In this document: positions 1-10,846 of the stretch, in pieces | How positions within the stretch are numbered: position 1 is the stretch's first letter | Layout of the letters: the number at the start of each line of letters is the position of its first letter | Origin: Furcasterigmium furcatum | Taxonomy: Eukaryota > Ascomycota > Sordariomycetes > Glomerellales > Plectosphaerellaceae | Length of the DNA: 64,000 nt | Assembly (NCBI GenBank): GCA_001599815.1 | Contig: BCIA01000007.1 | Coordinates: 372,001-436,000, forward strand | Direction of reading: 5' to 3' | Notes under the pieces: generated by a model | Databases searched by the model: none | What the model was told of the DNA's origin: nothing | Seen by the model: the letters and a program-made list of their open reading frames with translations, nothing else | Made by a program: the position numbers and the translations under genes

Positions 1-387
1 TCGTCGTCAGCTTCGTCTTCAGCGTCATCTTCTTCAACTTCTTGTTCGGACCTCAGGTGAGACACACCCGCCCATCTCGTGCATTGCCATCCCGCAGCCG
101 CTGACCCTGCACAGTTCATCCTCGGCACGGCGCTCGTCATGCTCGCCACGTACCTGTACAGCTTGCCGGACAGGAAGAGCAGGCCGCCGCCCATCTCGAT
201 CGCGAGCTACGAGAAGCCCTCGATCGACCCGGCCTTCACGCCGCGGACGGCCAACCCGAACAGGATGACCCTGGATCCGCTGGACGCCGTGCGCGGTATC
301 CAGGGCCTGTCGACCTCGAGACCGGCCTCGCCCATGGTCTACCACCACCGCATACCGTCGGAGAGGGTGAAGGACCGGGGCGACTGA
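1..387 (+). CDS. nucleotide-sugar transporter, C-terminal end (partial)
   Basis: This is the 3' end of a gene that begins outside the window. The first exon (to base 56) reads as a hydrophobic membrane segment (VVSFVFSVIFFNFLFGPQ). A GT-AG intron at 57-114 follows, and the second exon opens with FILGTALVMLATYLYS, the last membrane helix, then a polar Ser/Pro/Arg-rich tail to a TGA at 385-387. The last two helices and the cytosolic tail match the UDP-galactose/UDP-GlcNAc transporter family (SLC35A type) of the Golgi membrane, which exchanges nucleotide sugars for UMP. The substrate cannot be told from this fragment. The family call is good; the specificity is open. Confidence 0.75.
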
Positions 388-687
388 TCCACCGGGCGTG
401 AAGATTTGCTAGCTATTGTATAGAAAGAACGACGCGGGGACCGGCGGGACGCGTCCCCGGTTGCATGGGGGTTGGAATAGCCCCTTAGATTAGAGTACAA
501 GGGCGCATGATAACGGCCGCCATACATACAGCTTCAATGTAATTATTGCCTTGCCGGGCACACCGAAGCAGACCAGCAACCAGATCTCCTCGATGAATGG
601 TGATTTCTTGAGGTGCCGACAGATCTTGCACCAAGACGCTCCCAAAATACCAAGACTTTCTCGGCCAACCTCCCTCGTAGAATGATC
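388..687. other. convergent intergenic spacer
   Basis: Spacer between the 3' ends of the transporter gene and the minus-strand Sec63-like gene. Only 3' untranslated sequence is expected; nothing further is seen. Confidence 0.5.
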
Positions 688-1998
688 TCATACTTCCGGA
701 GCAGTCACGATGGTCTCGATCAGCGTGCCCACGACCTCCTCGCAGCTGGCCCAGACATAGACCGTCTCCCCTGGGGACAGGCGAGTGATGAACAGGAGAG
801 TCTGGCCCTGTCCGATCAGCTTCTTCGAGCTGCCCCTCCAGAAGAAGAGAAGCTCTCGCTCCCCATCTCTCGGATGAGCTGACCTGGAGGGCCCTGCTTG
901 GCTTGAGCCGGCGTCTCGTCTTCCGCGTCGCGTGCTGATAACATGGTTCCCGCTCGGCTGCTGGCCCCTTTCCGCCACGACGCAGACCCAGGGCGTCTGA
1001 TCCCGCCACCTCGGGACCTGGGCATTGTCGACCCAGACCTGAACCCTCACCACCGCGAGCTTCCGGCCCGGCACGTTCGAATCCCACACCGGCCCATCCC
1101 CGGCACCCCCTTCCATCTTCCTCGCGGCCTCAACATCCCCCGGCGTCGCCCATCGTTCCACCCTCGCCCTCATCCCCGTCCTCGGAAACCCCTCCAGCTT
1201 CACCACCATCCCCTGCCCGAACGGCGGGTTCCGCTTCAACAGCCTCTCGATGTGAAAGAACTCCATCCCCGCCAGCTTCCTCACACTCGTCACCCCCGCC
1301 CTCCTGAGGTCCTCCATCTTCTTCGCCCCAACATCCGGCACCTGCAGCAGCTCCCTCCCATCATCACCCTCCCACGCGCCGGCGGCTATGCCCCTTGCCA
1401 CCTCGAGCGCCATCCGCAGCCCGGCCGCGTCGCGCCGTTGTCCCATCAGGTCCGCCGCGCACCGCAGCACGCGCACGACGACGCGGGCGATCTGCCGCCT
1501 CTCGCCGAGGAGGACGCCCCTCGCCTGCGCGGAGATGCGTGGGGCGTACGCCCACTCGGCGCCGGAGGCCTGGGCCTGGGCGAGGAGGAAGGCCTTCTCC
1601 CACGGCTGCTTCGGGTGGGACACGGCGAGGGGCCAGAGGATCGCGGGGGAGGAGGAGTTGAGGTGACTGAAGAGGGCGCGTTCGGCGGGACGGAGGGGGA
1701 AGGAGAGGAGTTCCGAGGCGCGGGAGGCGGCGGCGAGGATCTCGTCCGGGGGAGGGGCCGGGGGGAGGCCGAGGAGGGCGCAGATTGTCGGGTGGGAGAG
1801 GCGGTGGCGGAGGAGGAGTTGTTGCTGGGCGGGCGTTAGGGGGCGGGATGTTGCTTGGGGAGTCCTGGGAGCTTGGGAGGCTTTGGGGGATGGTGCTCGA
1901 AGAGCCGTCGATGCGGGCGGGGTTGAAGACGATGCCGTTGAGGGTGTCTTCGAGCCCATCTGGGTTGGATGAGGCGGGATGAACAGTTTGGGGGGCAT
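688..1998 (-). CDS. stand-alone Sec63-domain protein, HFM1/MER3-like
   Basis: Single-exon frame of 436 aa. After a Pro/Ser-rich leader (about 1-60), residues about 65-230 are helical and carry the pattern of the Sec63 helical bundle. They lead to a helix-hairpin-helix-like LLQVPDVGAKKMEDLRRAG and then IERLLKRNPPFGQGMVVKL, which closely resembles the Sec63 region of the meiotic DNA helicase HFM1/MER3. The end (WASCEEVVGTLIETIV) fits the terminal beta-sandwich. HFM1 proteins normally exceed 1000 aa and have DEAD-box helicase motifs ahead of this region; none is present here or upstream on this strand to 2490. It is either a separate small gene or a fragment of a duplicated helicase. The protein is rich in Ala, Arg and Pro, as expected of GC-rich codons. 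Confidence 0.6.
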   Translation of the reverse strand: MPPKLFIPPHPTQMGSKTPSTASSSTPPASTALRAPSPKASQAPRTPQATSRPLTPAQQQLLLRHRLSHPTICALLGLPPAPPPDEILAAASRASELLSFPLRPAERALFSHLNSSSPAILWPLAVSHPKQPWEKAFLLAQAQASGAEWAYAPRISAQARGVLLGERRQIARVVVRVLRCAADLMGQRRDAAGLRMALEVARGIAAGAWEGDDGRELLQVPDVGAKKMEDLRRAGVTSVRKLAGMEFFHIERLLKRNPPFGQGMVVKLEGFPRTGMRARVERWATPGDVEAARKMEGGAGDGPVWDSNVPGRKLAVVRVQVWVDNAQVPRWRDQTPWVCVVAERGQQPSGNHVISTRRGRRDAGSSQAGPSRSAHPRDGERELLFFWRGSSKKLIGQGQTLLFITRLSPGETVYVWASCEEVVGTLIETIVTAPEV

Positions 1999-2491
1999 CG
2001 TGTGTTTGTAATCGGGAGATATGACGATAGGACTTGTCGAAGCGCTGAGTAGACGGCGGCGAAGCAGGGCGCCAAGTTGAAGATTTTGAACTGGAGATGA
2101 TGAGATTGGTGGTGCTAGAGGTCAGAAAGTCAGTCCCGGGCAGGCTCCCGTCTGAGAGAGCTAAATGGCATCGAATGCTGACGTATCAGTCAAGGGTAGT
2201 CCATCGCAGCTTCCCTGAGAACTCCCCTCGGTGTAGGTATCTAGACGGAACAGTCAGGGGTGGCTTCACCGAAAACTGAGTGCCAGACTGCCTCTTCCAC
2301 CACCAAGGACAACGGTTCAATGCTCACAAATTGCTGAAATTTGATATCTATGTAGGGAACCATGGTACGCTTTTTTGCCAGACCCCCAAATGCACGCCTT
2401 CGTATTACTGCCCCTTACCCTGGGGCGCTTCTCAATCTGCTGTGTGTCGTGTTGAAGAACGCGACAGAATCTATCACCACTGGTCACTCGT
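1999..2491. other. intergenic region, promoter of the Sec63-like gene
   Basis: Separates the start of the minus-strand Sec63-like gene from the 3' end of the pyrophosphorylase gene. No helicase motif is found here in any frame, which matters for the neighbouring call. Nothing else recognisable. Confidence 0.5.
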
Positions 2492-3968
2492 TCACATGAT
2501 GACCTCGTTCGAGACGTCCTGTGGCATGTCAGCGAATCGTCGTCCCGTGGCAGGGGCATCCGGGTACTCACCCTCTTCAGCTCCTTGTACGGCAGGCACA
2601 CGCAGTTCTGCACCCGCACCTCGTCGCCGACGCCGCAGTCCTTGCCCAGGATCGTGATGCTCTGCACCTTGACGCCGTTCTTGATGATGCTCGTCGTGTG
2701 GCTGGTCACGGGCGTCGGCGTGCCCTCGACGCGCGCCCACGCGCCGACACGGCTGCCCCAGCCGATGATCGAGTACAGCACGCACGCGTCGTGCTTGATC
2801 TCCGAGTCCTCCAGCACGATGGACTCCTTGATGCGCACGCCGGGGCCGACGGTGACGCGGGGGCCGATGGACACGTTGGGGCCCAGCTTGGCCGTGGGGT
2901 CGACGGTGGCCGTCGGGTGGATGAAGACGGGGGCGATGATGTTGGCGCTGGGCCTGGCGAGCTCCTCCGAGCCCTGCTGGGCGGCCTTTTGCAGGTAGAG
3001 GGCGTTGGCGGGCACGGCGGACCCGGCGGTCTTGATCTGGCGCCAGAAATCCTTGGTCTCGTACACGAAGAAGTGCTTGGTGTCGGCCATGTCGGAGAGG
3101 ATGTCCTGCTCGAGGCGGATGACCTGGTTCTTGCGCTCCTCGTCGTCGTCGTCGTCGTTGAGCACGTAGCTGTTCTCGAGGTTCTCGGACGAGGGGTAGG
3201 AGACGAGGCGGGAGGGGCGGTCGGTGCGGCGCTTGATGGCCGTCTTGATGGAGGGGAAGATGGCGTCAGTGGAGAAGAGGTAGACGCCGCAGTTGATGAG
3301 GTTGCTGATGCGGCTCTCGGGCTTCTCGACGTAGTGCAGGACGCGGCGGGTGTGGGCGTCGCTGACGATGCAGCCAAAGTTGGTGGCGGCCTCGTCGGAG
3401 ACACGCGTGCCCAGGATCACGGCCTCGGCGTCCTTCTCGGCGAAGAGCTTGAGCATGTCGTCGAGGGGGAAGGAGCAGCAGACGTCGGCGTTGAGCACGA
3501 ACAGGCGATCGGGGCGGCCCTTGAGGATGGCATCGCGGAAGTGGTACAGGCCGCCGGCGGTGCCCAGCGCCTCGTACTCGCGCAGGTACTTGATGGGGAG
3601 GGCGGGGAACTCCTTGGCCGAGTCCTTGATGAAGTCCCGGAACACGCTCTCGTCGTAGTAGCCGATGATCAGGACCTCGGAGATCTGCTTGTTGGGGATC
3701 CTGTCGAGGGCGGCAAGGCAGTGCCAGATGATGGGGTGGCCGGCGACCTCGAAGAGGGGCTTGGGGACGTCGAGACTGAGGGGGCGGAAGCGGGTGCCGC
3801 GCGAAGGGCCGCCGACCTGAGAGGGACAGCGTTAGCACGATGCGATTCGCCAAGCTTGGCGGCTTGCGGGCGCCTTGCGATGCGCGGGGAAGAAGTCCCT
3901 ACCAGGATGACGGCCTTGGTGCTGGCAGCCTCTTGGGCCTTGCCGCGGATGGGGACTTGCAACGACAT
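2492..3968 (-). CDS. GDP-mannose pyrophosphorylase, alpha-type (GMPPA-like)
   Basis: Three exons (3903-3968, 2572-3816, 2492-2518) give 445 aa, the usual length. The first junction restores the nucleotidyltransferase signature: AVIL joins VGGPSRGTRFRPLSLDVPKP. Residues about 20-230 form the sugar-nucleotide transferase fold, with FVLNADVC and GTAGGLYHFRD visible. The C-terminal half is a left-handed beta-helix of hexapeptide repeats (PTATVDPTAKLGPNVSIGP onward). The last exon codes only DVSNEVIM, the conserved C-terminus. A run of acidic residues (NDDDDDDEE) sits in the linker. Family knowledge: GMPPB-type subunits make GDP-mannose for glycosylation and cell wall mannan, while the alpha form is thought to regulate them. 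The alpha type is chosen from the modified N-terminal motif and the tail. Confidence 0.9.
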
Positions 3969-6003
3969 GGCGGGCTGCTGGTACTGAGGATCTGCTCGCG
4001 GTAAATGCAAGGAACGATTGATTCACCGACGAAGTCGCTGAGGGCTCGATTTGCTGGAGGGGAGGATCGGGAGAGGTGAGGAATCGCCAGGGAGAGGTAT
4101 CGAGTCCCGACGGTGGTTGTGGAATTCAAGGTGTAGCCAGGTGGTGGAAACGGCGGTGGCAGGGGTTAGCTCGAAGCCCCTCGATCCGATACGAGGGGAC
4201 TTGTTCGCCCGGGGAAATTGCGATGACCACGAGGTACCGTTCTATTAGCGCATTGGCGGGGAGAACGCTGGCTCGGTGAGCTCGGTGTGCCCCGGGAACT
4301 TACCGGCAGTCACCAGGAGAGACAGAGGTCTTTGCCTGAAGCGGCAAGTTGTGGGGCATTTTCAGGCACCCGCTGAGACCCGAGTCCAAGCCGCGGGAGC
4401 GATGACCACAGTCTTGTCCCCGCAAACACACACTCACGCAGCGAGGCAATGCGAAGATCGACCGGAAGCAACATCATGGTGCCTAAATCGAATTGATTAT
4501 TTGGAGCGTCCAGTTAATATGGACGACAAAGAATTCAAGAAGCTCTCTCTCGGGACACAATCCCTCCTTGAAAATCGCCTCAACTAGGTACCGTACTGAA
4601 GCCGATCTCTGAACTGAAATGCCCCTTGCCCACGATGGCCGACACCTACTTACTACCTCGCTCTCCACTGATTTGAAATCCACGCCATGTCAACAACCAT
4701 GAAAGTCCGTCTGTGGAGCCTAGAGCATGCATCGGGCCAGAGAGCGCGGAGAACGGAGGAGCTTCGGCTTCACAGACGACCTTGGTCCACCCTGTCACCG
4801 AGCAGATGGCCACTGACAAGATAATAATGGAGTGTTCCGAGAATGCGGGTGCGGTGTCAGGTGAGCTCCCGTTGCTTTTTCATCTACCGAGTCGTGCCTT
4901 GTTGAAGTCGCCGCCGAAATAATACGCGCAAGCTAGCCAAATTCAAATGCGCAGCTCCCGACGAACAGGCTGGCAACGAAGCCTCCGCGGTGGCTGGCAT
5001 CGCTTACCGCGCAGGAAATGACTGTGGCATCCAGGGCCGCAGGCCAAGAGACGGCTTGTTCACTTAGCTTCAAGTCTGGAAGCACTAGCACGACGTAGCT
5101 CATCCGACCCAACGGGATCGGAGCCCTTTGGTTTTCACATTTGCAAGACACTGTGGTCAATTTCTGGTCCAATGCAATGGGCGGCGATGTGCGGTCTCCT
5201 TGGTCTCAACTGCCAAAGCATGGCCTCCCAAGGCATTCGTTCCTTCAGTACTTTCTGTCGGAAATGCAGCGAAGTACTGACGCACCTTTCAGGGTCTGCA
5301 ACTCTTCGAGACCGGACCGCTAATGCTGCACTTCGTACTAAAGCAACGGCCAGCGTCAAGCCACATCCAGCGGCCTGCGAAGAAAAAGCTCGACCTCCCC
5401 GCAACACGGCCCAGTTCTGAGGTCTGATTGGCGGTCCGGATCAGAGTCGCATCAGATAAGATCAGTCCCACATGCAGAGCCGGGTACGCCAAGCCTCACG
5501 GTCAGCTTCCGACCAGCGCTTCGACCCTTTCGGCTGTCATGTGGCTGGAAAACTCCTCTCGCGCTGCTGGTGCACGCGGGATATGGTGGCTTGGCACGCA
5601 GCACTGCGACCTTGGCTCATATCCTAACTGCATGTTGCGACGTAGGCTGAGTGTCGTACCGGGGCTTGGCACACAGGGTCGGCAACTTTGTGTCCTCCGT
5701 AGGCTTAGTTGGATGGCCTGAGCTAATGCGAGGCCCCTACCGCGCAAGGTGTACCCGGGCCTGGACTGCGTAAAATGGCTCACTTTATTCCACTGCCGGT
5801 GGTGGTGCCTGGAGAGGACTCAATGCCGTGTGGTGTTGAGGCGAGGCCTGAGTTACGACCGGGTTGCCGTCTATATAAGGGAGGCTCAGGGCCCGGCAAA
5901 ACTTGCTCTGTTTGTCCTCCTCATCCTGCAGCGATCGACAGACAAGCACTACTAAGCCCCATCTTATCTATCTATTTGTTAGATACCCACCTCAACTTCT
6001 AAC
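3969..6003. other. 2-kb intergenic region
   Basis: Upstream of two divergent genes. Small open frames (for example near 4276-4587 on the plus strand) have no recognisable motif, no convincing splice pattern and no compositional support. Apart from the TATA-like element near its right end, I see nothing assignable. Confidence 0.5.
5872..5878 (+). promoter_or_regulatory. TATA box of the secreted cysteine-rich gene
   Basis: TATATAA lies about 126 bp before the ATG at 6004 and is followed by a CT-rich leader, a common layout for strongly expressed fungal secreted-protein genes. Confidence 0.55.
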
Positions 6004-6815
6004 ATGAAGGCTGCTACTCTCCTCTCCCTCGCCTCCATGGCCCTGGGCGCCGCCCTTGAGGAGCGCGCCTGTGCCGGCAACAACTGCAACCGCCAGGTCA
6101 CCGGCACCCGTGCCGGACTCCTGCCCCTGGAGTCCCGCAGTGCCGACTGCTCCGCGTTCCAGATGGTGGTTTCTAGCCGTCCCCCCCGGTGAGTCCGACT
6201 GCTGTACCCCTCACGTAGAGATCCCCAAGGCTGACCTCGCCCCAGCACCATCTCTGAGATCGTCTGGACCACCAGCGGTGCCGAGCCCACCGACTGCCCT
6301 GCCGACGTGGCCGAGCGCGCCGTCGAGGAGCGTCAGGATGCCCCCACCGCCACCATCCCTGCCTACGCCTCGTCCTGCCGCGACGATGCCGCCTACGCCT
6401 CGGCCTGCGACTGCTTCGGCGTCCCCGTGTGGACCACCAGCCCTCGCGCCCGTATCACCGTCCACCCGACCTCTGAGGCCACCTCGTGCGAGGAGTACGC
6501 CACCAGCACCATGCCTGCCTGCGCCTCTGCCTGCTGGAGCCAGGGCGCCGCCCAGGCCGGCTGCGAGATGGGCGATCTCGACTGCCAATGCAACTGGACC
6601 AGCTTCAGTGTCATGGCCTGGGCCATCGCCACCTGCCTGCCCGAGTACTGCGACTACGACACCGGCTACGCCGTCCACGACGCCGCCTACAACGGTATGC
6701 AGACCCCCTCCCCCCTCTTTACATTTGTGGCCCGAGCTGATAATCCGACCTTGTTATAGCCTGTGGTTGCCAGTATGCCTCTACTGGCGCCACTCCTACT
6801 CCCCCCGCCCAGTAA
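6004..6815 (+). CDS. secreted cysteine-rich protein, CFEM-like C-terminus
   Basis: Exons 6004-6188, 6246-6694 and 6760-6815 give 229 aa. The start MKAATLLSLASMALGAAL is a clear signal peptide. A first cysteine cluster (CAGNNCNRQVTGTR) and a middle CxC segment (SACDCFGVPVW) precede a C-terminal cysteine pattern resembling CFEM: PACASACWSQGAAQAGC, then DLDCQCNW, ATCLPEYC, and ACGCQ contributed by the last exon. The Asp before the DLDCQC cysteine matches the position that CFEM proteins use for haem iron. There is no GPI-like tail, so the protein is probably soluble and extracellular. Such proteins are common among fungal effectors and haem scavengers; the role here is not known. The TATA box upstream supports the start. 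Confidence 0.82.
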
Positions 6816-8910
6816 GAGAGCTCTTGTAGCACGGGTCCTGGGTGCGCCCACGTGGGTGTGAGGATGCTTCACGTGAATACCCTCCTTGACCATATTTGGT
6901 TCGCAGCCGGATATGCCACCACCTGTTCTGTCGACCAATGTATCAGATAGACGGGTTCATAAATGAGACACGATTCACCCGTATTGAGGGACACCATACT
7001 TCAGCGTGACACAGATCAGCTTGAGGTGAAGTTTTGAATGTTGTGACACGCCACGAATCGGCCGCTCAGTTATCCGATAGACTGATTGGCCACTCTAAGG
7101 GAAACTAGTTTTCGCCCTGATAAGATGCCTTGCCATATTATTGTATAATTTTGGATTTCTGGCCACATAAATCATCGATGGGAGGGTCCTCCATTTGACT
7201 CCATGTCAAAGTTCAGTGCATTTTCGTCACACAAGGGGATCGGCAGGTTGACATTGGACTTCCACTGCGATGAGATCCCAGAGCCCGGCGCGTCCATGAC
7301 TTACCTAGAGTAAGTTGATAAAGTAGTGTTGGTAAGAACGGCACAGAAATTGAGTCATGCGGATCATACCCTCGCGCAGCCACGTAGTTGTTGAATGTTC
7401 TGCACCTATTCCGAGCTATGCCGTTGGCGCTGTCGATCTCTGCACGTGGTTCAATGCTAATTCAACAACACCTAATTCAGCTCGCCGCGCAGCCTCAACG
7501 AGGGTGGTGGTGGGCAGGCACGGCTGGAATCTGTCTTAAATCCCCGAAGGAGGAAGTAAGCACGTGTAATGGGCTTGTTTTGGGAGGGTGAGACTCGCAA
7601 CTCTGCCCTGGTGAGGAAGGGCATTGTCAGTGTCGCATCTCGGAGAATTATCCACCGTCCGTCCAGCTGTTGTGGTGATGGCTGTGAAGGTCGACCAGCC
7701 CTCCACGAGCCCGCTGCCAATTAATAGTCCACGGCACATTTATCGGACCAACAAGGCCGCATACCCAGATGATGAGGAGTAGAGCCCCTAAACCTAAATG
7801 GAACGACCAGGGGTTTTGTGACAGTCACTTCTATAGCCCACCGTATTGATGAGTGAGGAGGAGGTATCCGGCTTCTGAATTCTGGGACTATTGGCCATGT
7901 TTTAAAGTGGTGTTAGGCGGGCGTTTGGGTTGAATTACCTAGATAAGGAAACGATGAGTACATGGGCCCTCAAGAGCCGAAGTTATCGAGAATGTCCCCG
8001 TGGCGTGGCTGGTTTGACCCTTGCCTATCATGCCCCTTACGCTCTGGCAGGACTTGAAGGCCGCGTTTGCTTACTGTAGCTGTCCGTGTGCTTCAATAAT
8101 AGCAGCTATTAAGACTGGCCCATGACACGGTGGTTCTCCGGCGACAGCTGACAGCTGAACTGATACCCCGGTCCTTGCTGCAGCAGTGTGCTTCTTTCAA
8201 GATGACACCATGTGACAGGCCTCTCCCCAGAGGCCCGGGTCCAGACCCGTGATTATGGACGTCTCCCCCCCACACCCGCCATCAGGGACAAAATATACCT
8301 TGCGTCAACATCGCGAGAGTATTAAGTACGGCATCCAGGGACATTCTCGCGGATGTGGCTGAAGGGTATTCACTGACGCTTCCTGAACAGAACAGTTCAG
8401 TGGCATGCGGGATCGACTCATCTACAGGCGCTCTCTCGCATACCCTCCATGGTTTCCCTCGGATACGCCGTGACTCCTGAGCCCGACTCGCATGCAACAC
8501 CGTTGCATTTGCAGGGGAGCGAAGCCACAGCTCTCGCGGCGCTAATCCAGACTTGGGACCAAGCTGTTGGGACCGACACCCAATTTGTGAGGATCTCGAA
8601 TCATGACCCCTGCACGCTCAGCCCTGAATGTATGCATCGTGGCATGGTACCAATCAGACCCTTTCTCCCGCATGTTGAAACGGAGGAAGCGACCCTGACG
8701 AGTTGTTGTCAGGCGAACCCATTGGCCGGGCCCCTGATCCCTCAGCGGCGCAGACATCTTTATCCTACCCGGTTATATAAAGAGAGGGAGTATTTTGCTC
8801 CGTCGTCTCTCGCGTCCATTTCGGCCTCCAGTGAACCATCAACTTTGAACCTCGCCGTCGGCTGTCGGCTGTCGAACTAGGTCCCTGCATTCCCAGCCAG
8901 AACTTGCAAC
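6816..8910. other. 2.1-kb intergenic region
   Basis: No convincing gene on either strand; only short frames without motifs. The right end holds the promoter of the next gene. Confidence 0.5.
8774..8780 (+). promoter_or_regulatory. TATA box of the Ser/Thr-rich secreted protein gene
   Basis: TATATAA about 130 bp before the ATG at 8911, at the same spacing as the previous secreted-protein gene. Confidence 0.55.
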
Positions 8911-10347
8911 ATGAGGGCTTCCCAGACTTCACTCGCCCTCCTCCTGGGGGCTTTGCTCCAGCTGACCCTTTTCACCGGGGGCGCCTCTTCATCCGCTCTC
9001 CTTGACCGTCGAAATGGAGGAGCGGGTTGCAACAAGGACAACTGCCTCAGGGCACTCGAGAACACGAAACATGCCGAGGCAGCGAGTGCCCTCTGTACAT
9101 CGTACCTCATCACTTCGATACCACCAGAGCCTACGCCGGCGATTCCCACCTTTTTGAAGAACTGCGGGACTTCGAGTGTCGTATCTCGGATCAGCAGCGC
9201 TTGCAAATGCTTTGTGGGCACCACGATTGTCCCGCCGCCGGCCTCTTCGACTATTGTCACATCGTCAAGCGAGTCGGAGTGCCCCGCCCCGTCGTCGAGT
9301 CCTCCGGTATCGAGTGCACCGTCTTCCAGCGCAGCTCCTTCGAGTGGGCAGTCTTCCGGGTCGGAATCTTCTGCTCTCCCAAGCTCGAGTACTCCGGAAT
9401 CGTCACCTTCTTCATCGTCCACCGCCGAATCATCTACTCTCACGCCATCCAGCTTCTTCCCCTCGTCTACTCCAGAGCCTTCAAGCAGCCCAGGACCGTC
9501 GTCATCCTCTACCTCGTCATCAAGCACACCCGGATCTTCGAGTCCTGCGTCTTCCAGTGTGCCCGAATCCTCCAGCCCCGCCAGCTCCTGTCCTCCCCCA
9601 GACACCATCACTCTTCCTCCAACCACCGTGACAGTATCCGCCGAAGGAAGCTGTATCGTCTCTTCGACTTCAGATTCGCCGACCTCTTCAACATACCCCG
9701 AGTCGAGCTGTGTCGTATCCACCACAACAGAGACCTCAACAATAACGCTACCTCCCTCCACTGTCACCCTCCCAGCCTCAACCTCAACCGTGACTGCAAC
9801 TGTCACAGTGGCGACGCCCATTCCATACACATGCGATCAAATTTTGCATAATTTCGACTTTGAGAACCCCACTACGGATCCTTGGCAAATTGGAGTAGAG
9901 ATTGTAGCCGGTACGAGCTTCGGCCTATTTCGCCAGGGCGCTTCTGTTGGGCCACCCTGGAACATCCCCTCCCACCTCCCCCTCACCGGCCAACAATTTC
10001 TCGTCGTCGCCCGGCGCGCCGCCGCCGGCAGCCAACCAGGCGGTGTCGGGTACATCCAGCAAGGCGTCAACCCATGCCCGGGACGACAGTACACCCCGTC
10101 AGTCTACTGGTCGGCTCCCGAGGCAGGAAGCGCAATCAGGCTCAGGTTCACCATCGAGTTGTTCGGAGGCGGAATGGTTTATGATCAGTCACAAACGGTT
10201 TCAGGCCCCTCGGGCCCGTCGTGGTTTCAGGTCACCTTTCCGACGTGGGCGGGCACGACGGGGACGCGCCCTGTTGTAGTTACTCTGCGCATCTCGTCAG
10301 CTAACGTAGATTATGTGATTTTCTTGGATCGTATACAGCTCAGGTAG
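8911..10347 (+). CDS. secreted Ser/Thr/Pro-rich protein with C-terminal jelly-roll-like domain
   Basis: Single exon, 478 aa. A signal peptide (about 1-25) is followed by a short four-cysteine module (CNKDNCLRAL ... NCGTSS ... SACKCF, about residues 38-100) that is common at the start of fungal secreted proteins. Residues about 105-300 are almost pure Ser/Pro/Thr, a likely O-glycosylated stalk. The last about 170 residues (CDQILHNFDFENPTTDPWQI ... VIFLDRIQLR) resemble carbohydrate-binding CenC-type or galactose-binding beta-sandwich modules, including the opening 'FENP...W' and the closing 'DRI' strand. No catalytic motif and no GPI signal. It is probably a wall-associated or extracellular adhesin-like protein. 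The stalk produces a long open frame on the other strand that is not a gene. Confidence 0.75.
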   Translation: MRASQTSLALLLGALLQLTLFTGGASSSALLDRRNGGAGCNKDNCLRALENTKHAEAASALCTSYLITSIPPEPTPAIPTFLKNCGTSSVVSRISSACKCFVGTTIVPPPASSTIVTSSSESECPAPSSSPPVSSAPSSSAAPSSGQSSGSESSALPSSSTPESSPSSSSTAESSTLTPSSFFPSSTPEPSSSPGPSSSSTSSSSTPGSSSPASSSVPESSSPASSCPPPDTITLPPTTVTVSAEGSCIVSSTSDSPTSSTYPESSCVVSTTTETSTITLPPSTVTLPASTSTVTATVTVATPIPYTCDQILHNFDFENPTTDPWQIGVEIVAGTSFGLFRQGASVGPPWNIPSHLPLTGQQFLVVARRAAAGSQPGGVGYIQQGVNPCPGRQYTPSVYWSAPEAGSAIRLRFTIELFGGGMVYDQSQTVSGPSGPSWFQVTFPTWAGTTGTRPVVVTLRISSANVDYVIFLDRIQLR

Positions 10348-10846
10348 GGTTAGGTATGGGGAGGGAGAGGCTATGTGATATGATAGGCCAAGCGGCACGG
10401 AGGGATGATCGTGTCGGAGTGTTGCTTGGCGTTTGTTCCGGACTTTCGAGTCTACAAATGTATGTCGTCTTGTTTTCTCTACATAGCACTGCGACCTGGT
10501 ATATGGCCGTTTCGATTTGTCATCTATTTGTATACCCCTTGCTAAAATCGACCATCTAGATTTGTGGAACAATAAAACGTTCTAATCTACCTCCATAGAC
10601 CTTAGCTTTGCTTGTATGAGTCGGCACGGCTATCCATCTACGCCAAACAACCTAGAACTCACCCGCAAAGCTCACCCACGACCCGATCTTGTATACGTGT
10701 GTTGCAACTCCCTCAACAAGGCGCACTTTGCACCATGCCGCGCAACCAACTTCGAGTTGGATATCTGAAGCGACCAGCCCAGTTCCTCTCCCACACTCTC
10801 CTCGGCTATTCCATTAATCAACGACATCGTATGTACAATTGATGCC
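10348..10846. other. convergent intergenic spacer
   Basis: 3' regions of two convergent genes. AT-richer than its flanks; nothing recognised. Confidence 0.5.

Noticed and set aside
1070..1090. tRNA B-box-like GTTCGAATCCC
   Set aside because: It lies inside the Sec63-like coding frame and no A box or cloverleaf surrounds it.
943..1839. Plus-strand 298-aa open frame opposite the Sec63-like gene
   Set aside because: Pro/Arg/His-rich shadow without domain; the minus strand carries the Sec63 pattern.
2521..3987. Plus-strand 488-aa open frame opposite the pyrophosphorylase gene
   Set aside because: It is the antisense of GC-rich codons, rich in Val/Asp/Gly with no motif, while the minus strand has a full family match with introns.
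4276..4587. Small plus-strand open frame in the 2-kb intergenic region
   Set aside because: No homology pattern, no splice or promoter support, and unremarkable composition.
8877..9830. Minus-strand 317-aa open frame opposite the Ser/Thr-rich protein
   Set aside because: Its Val/Asp/Glu repeats are the reverse of the Ser/Pro/Thr codons of the plus-strand stalk.
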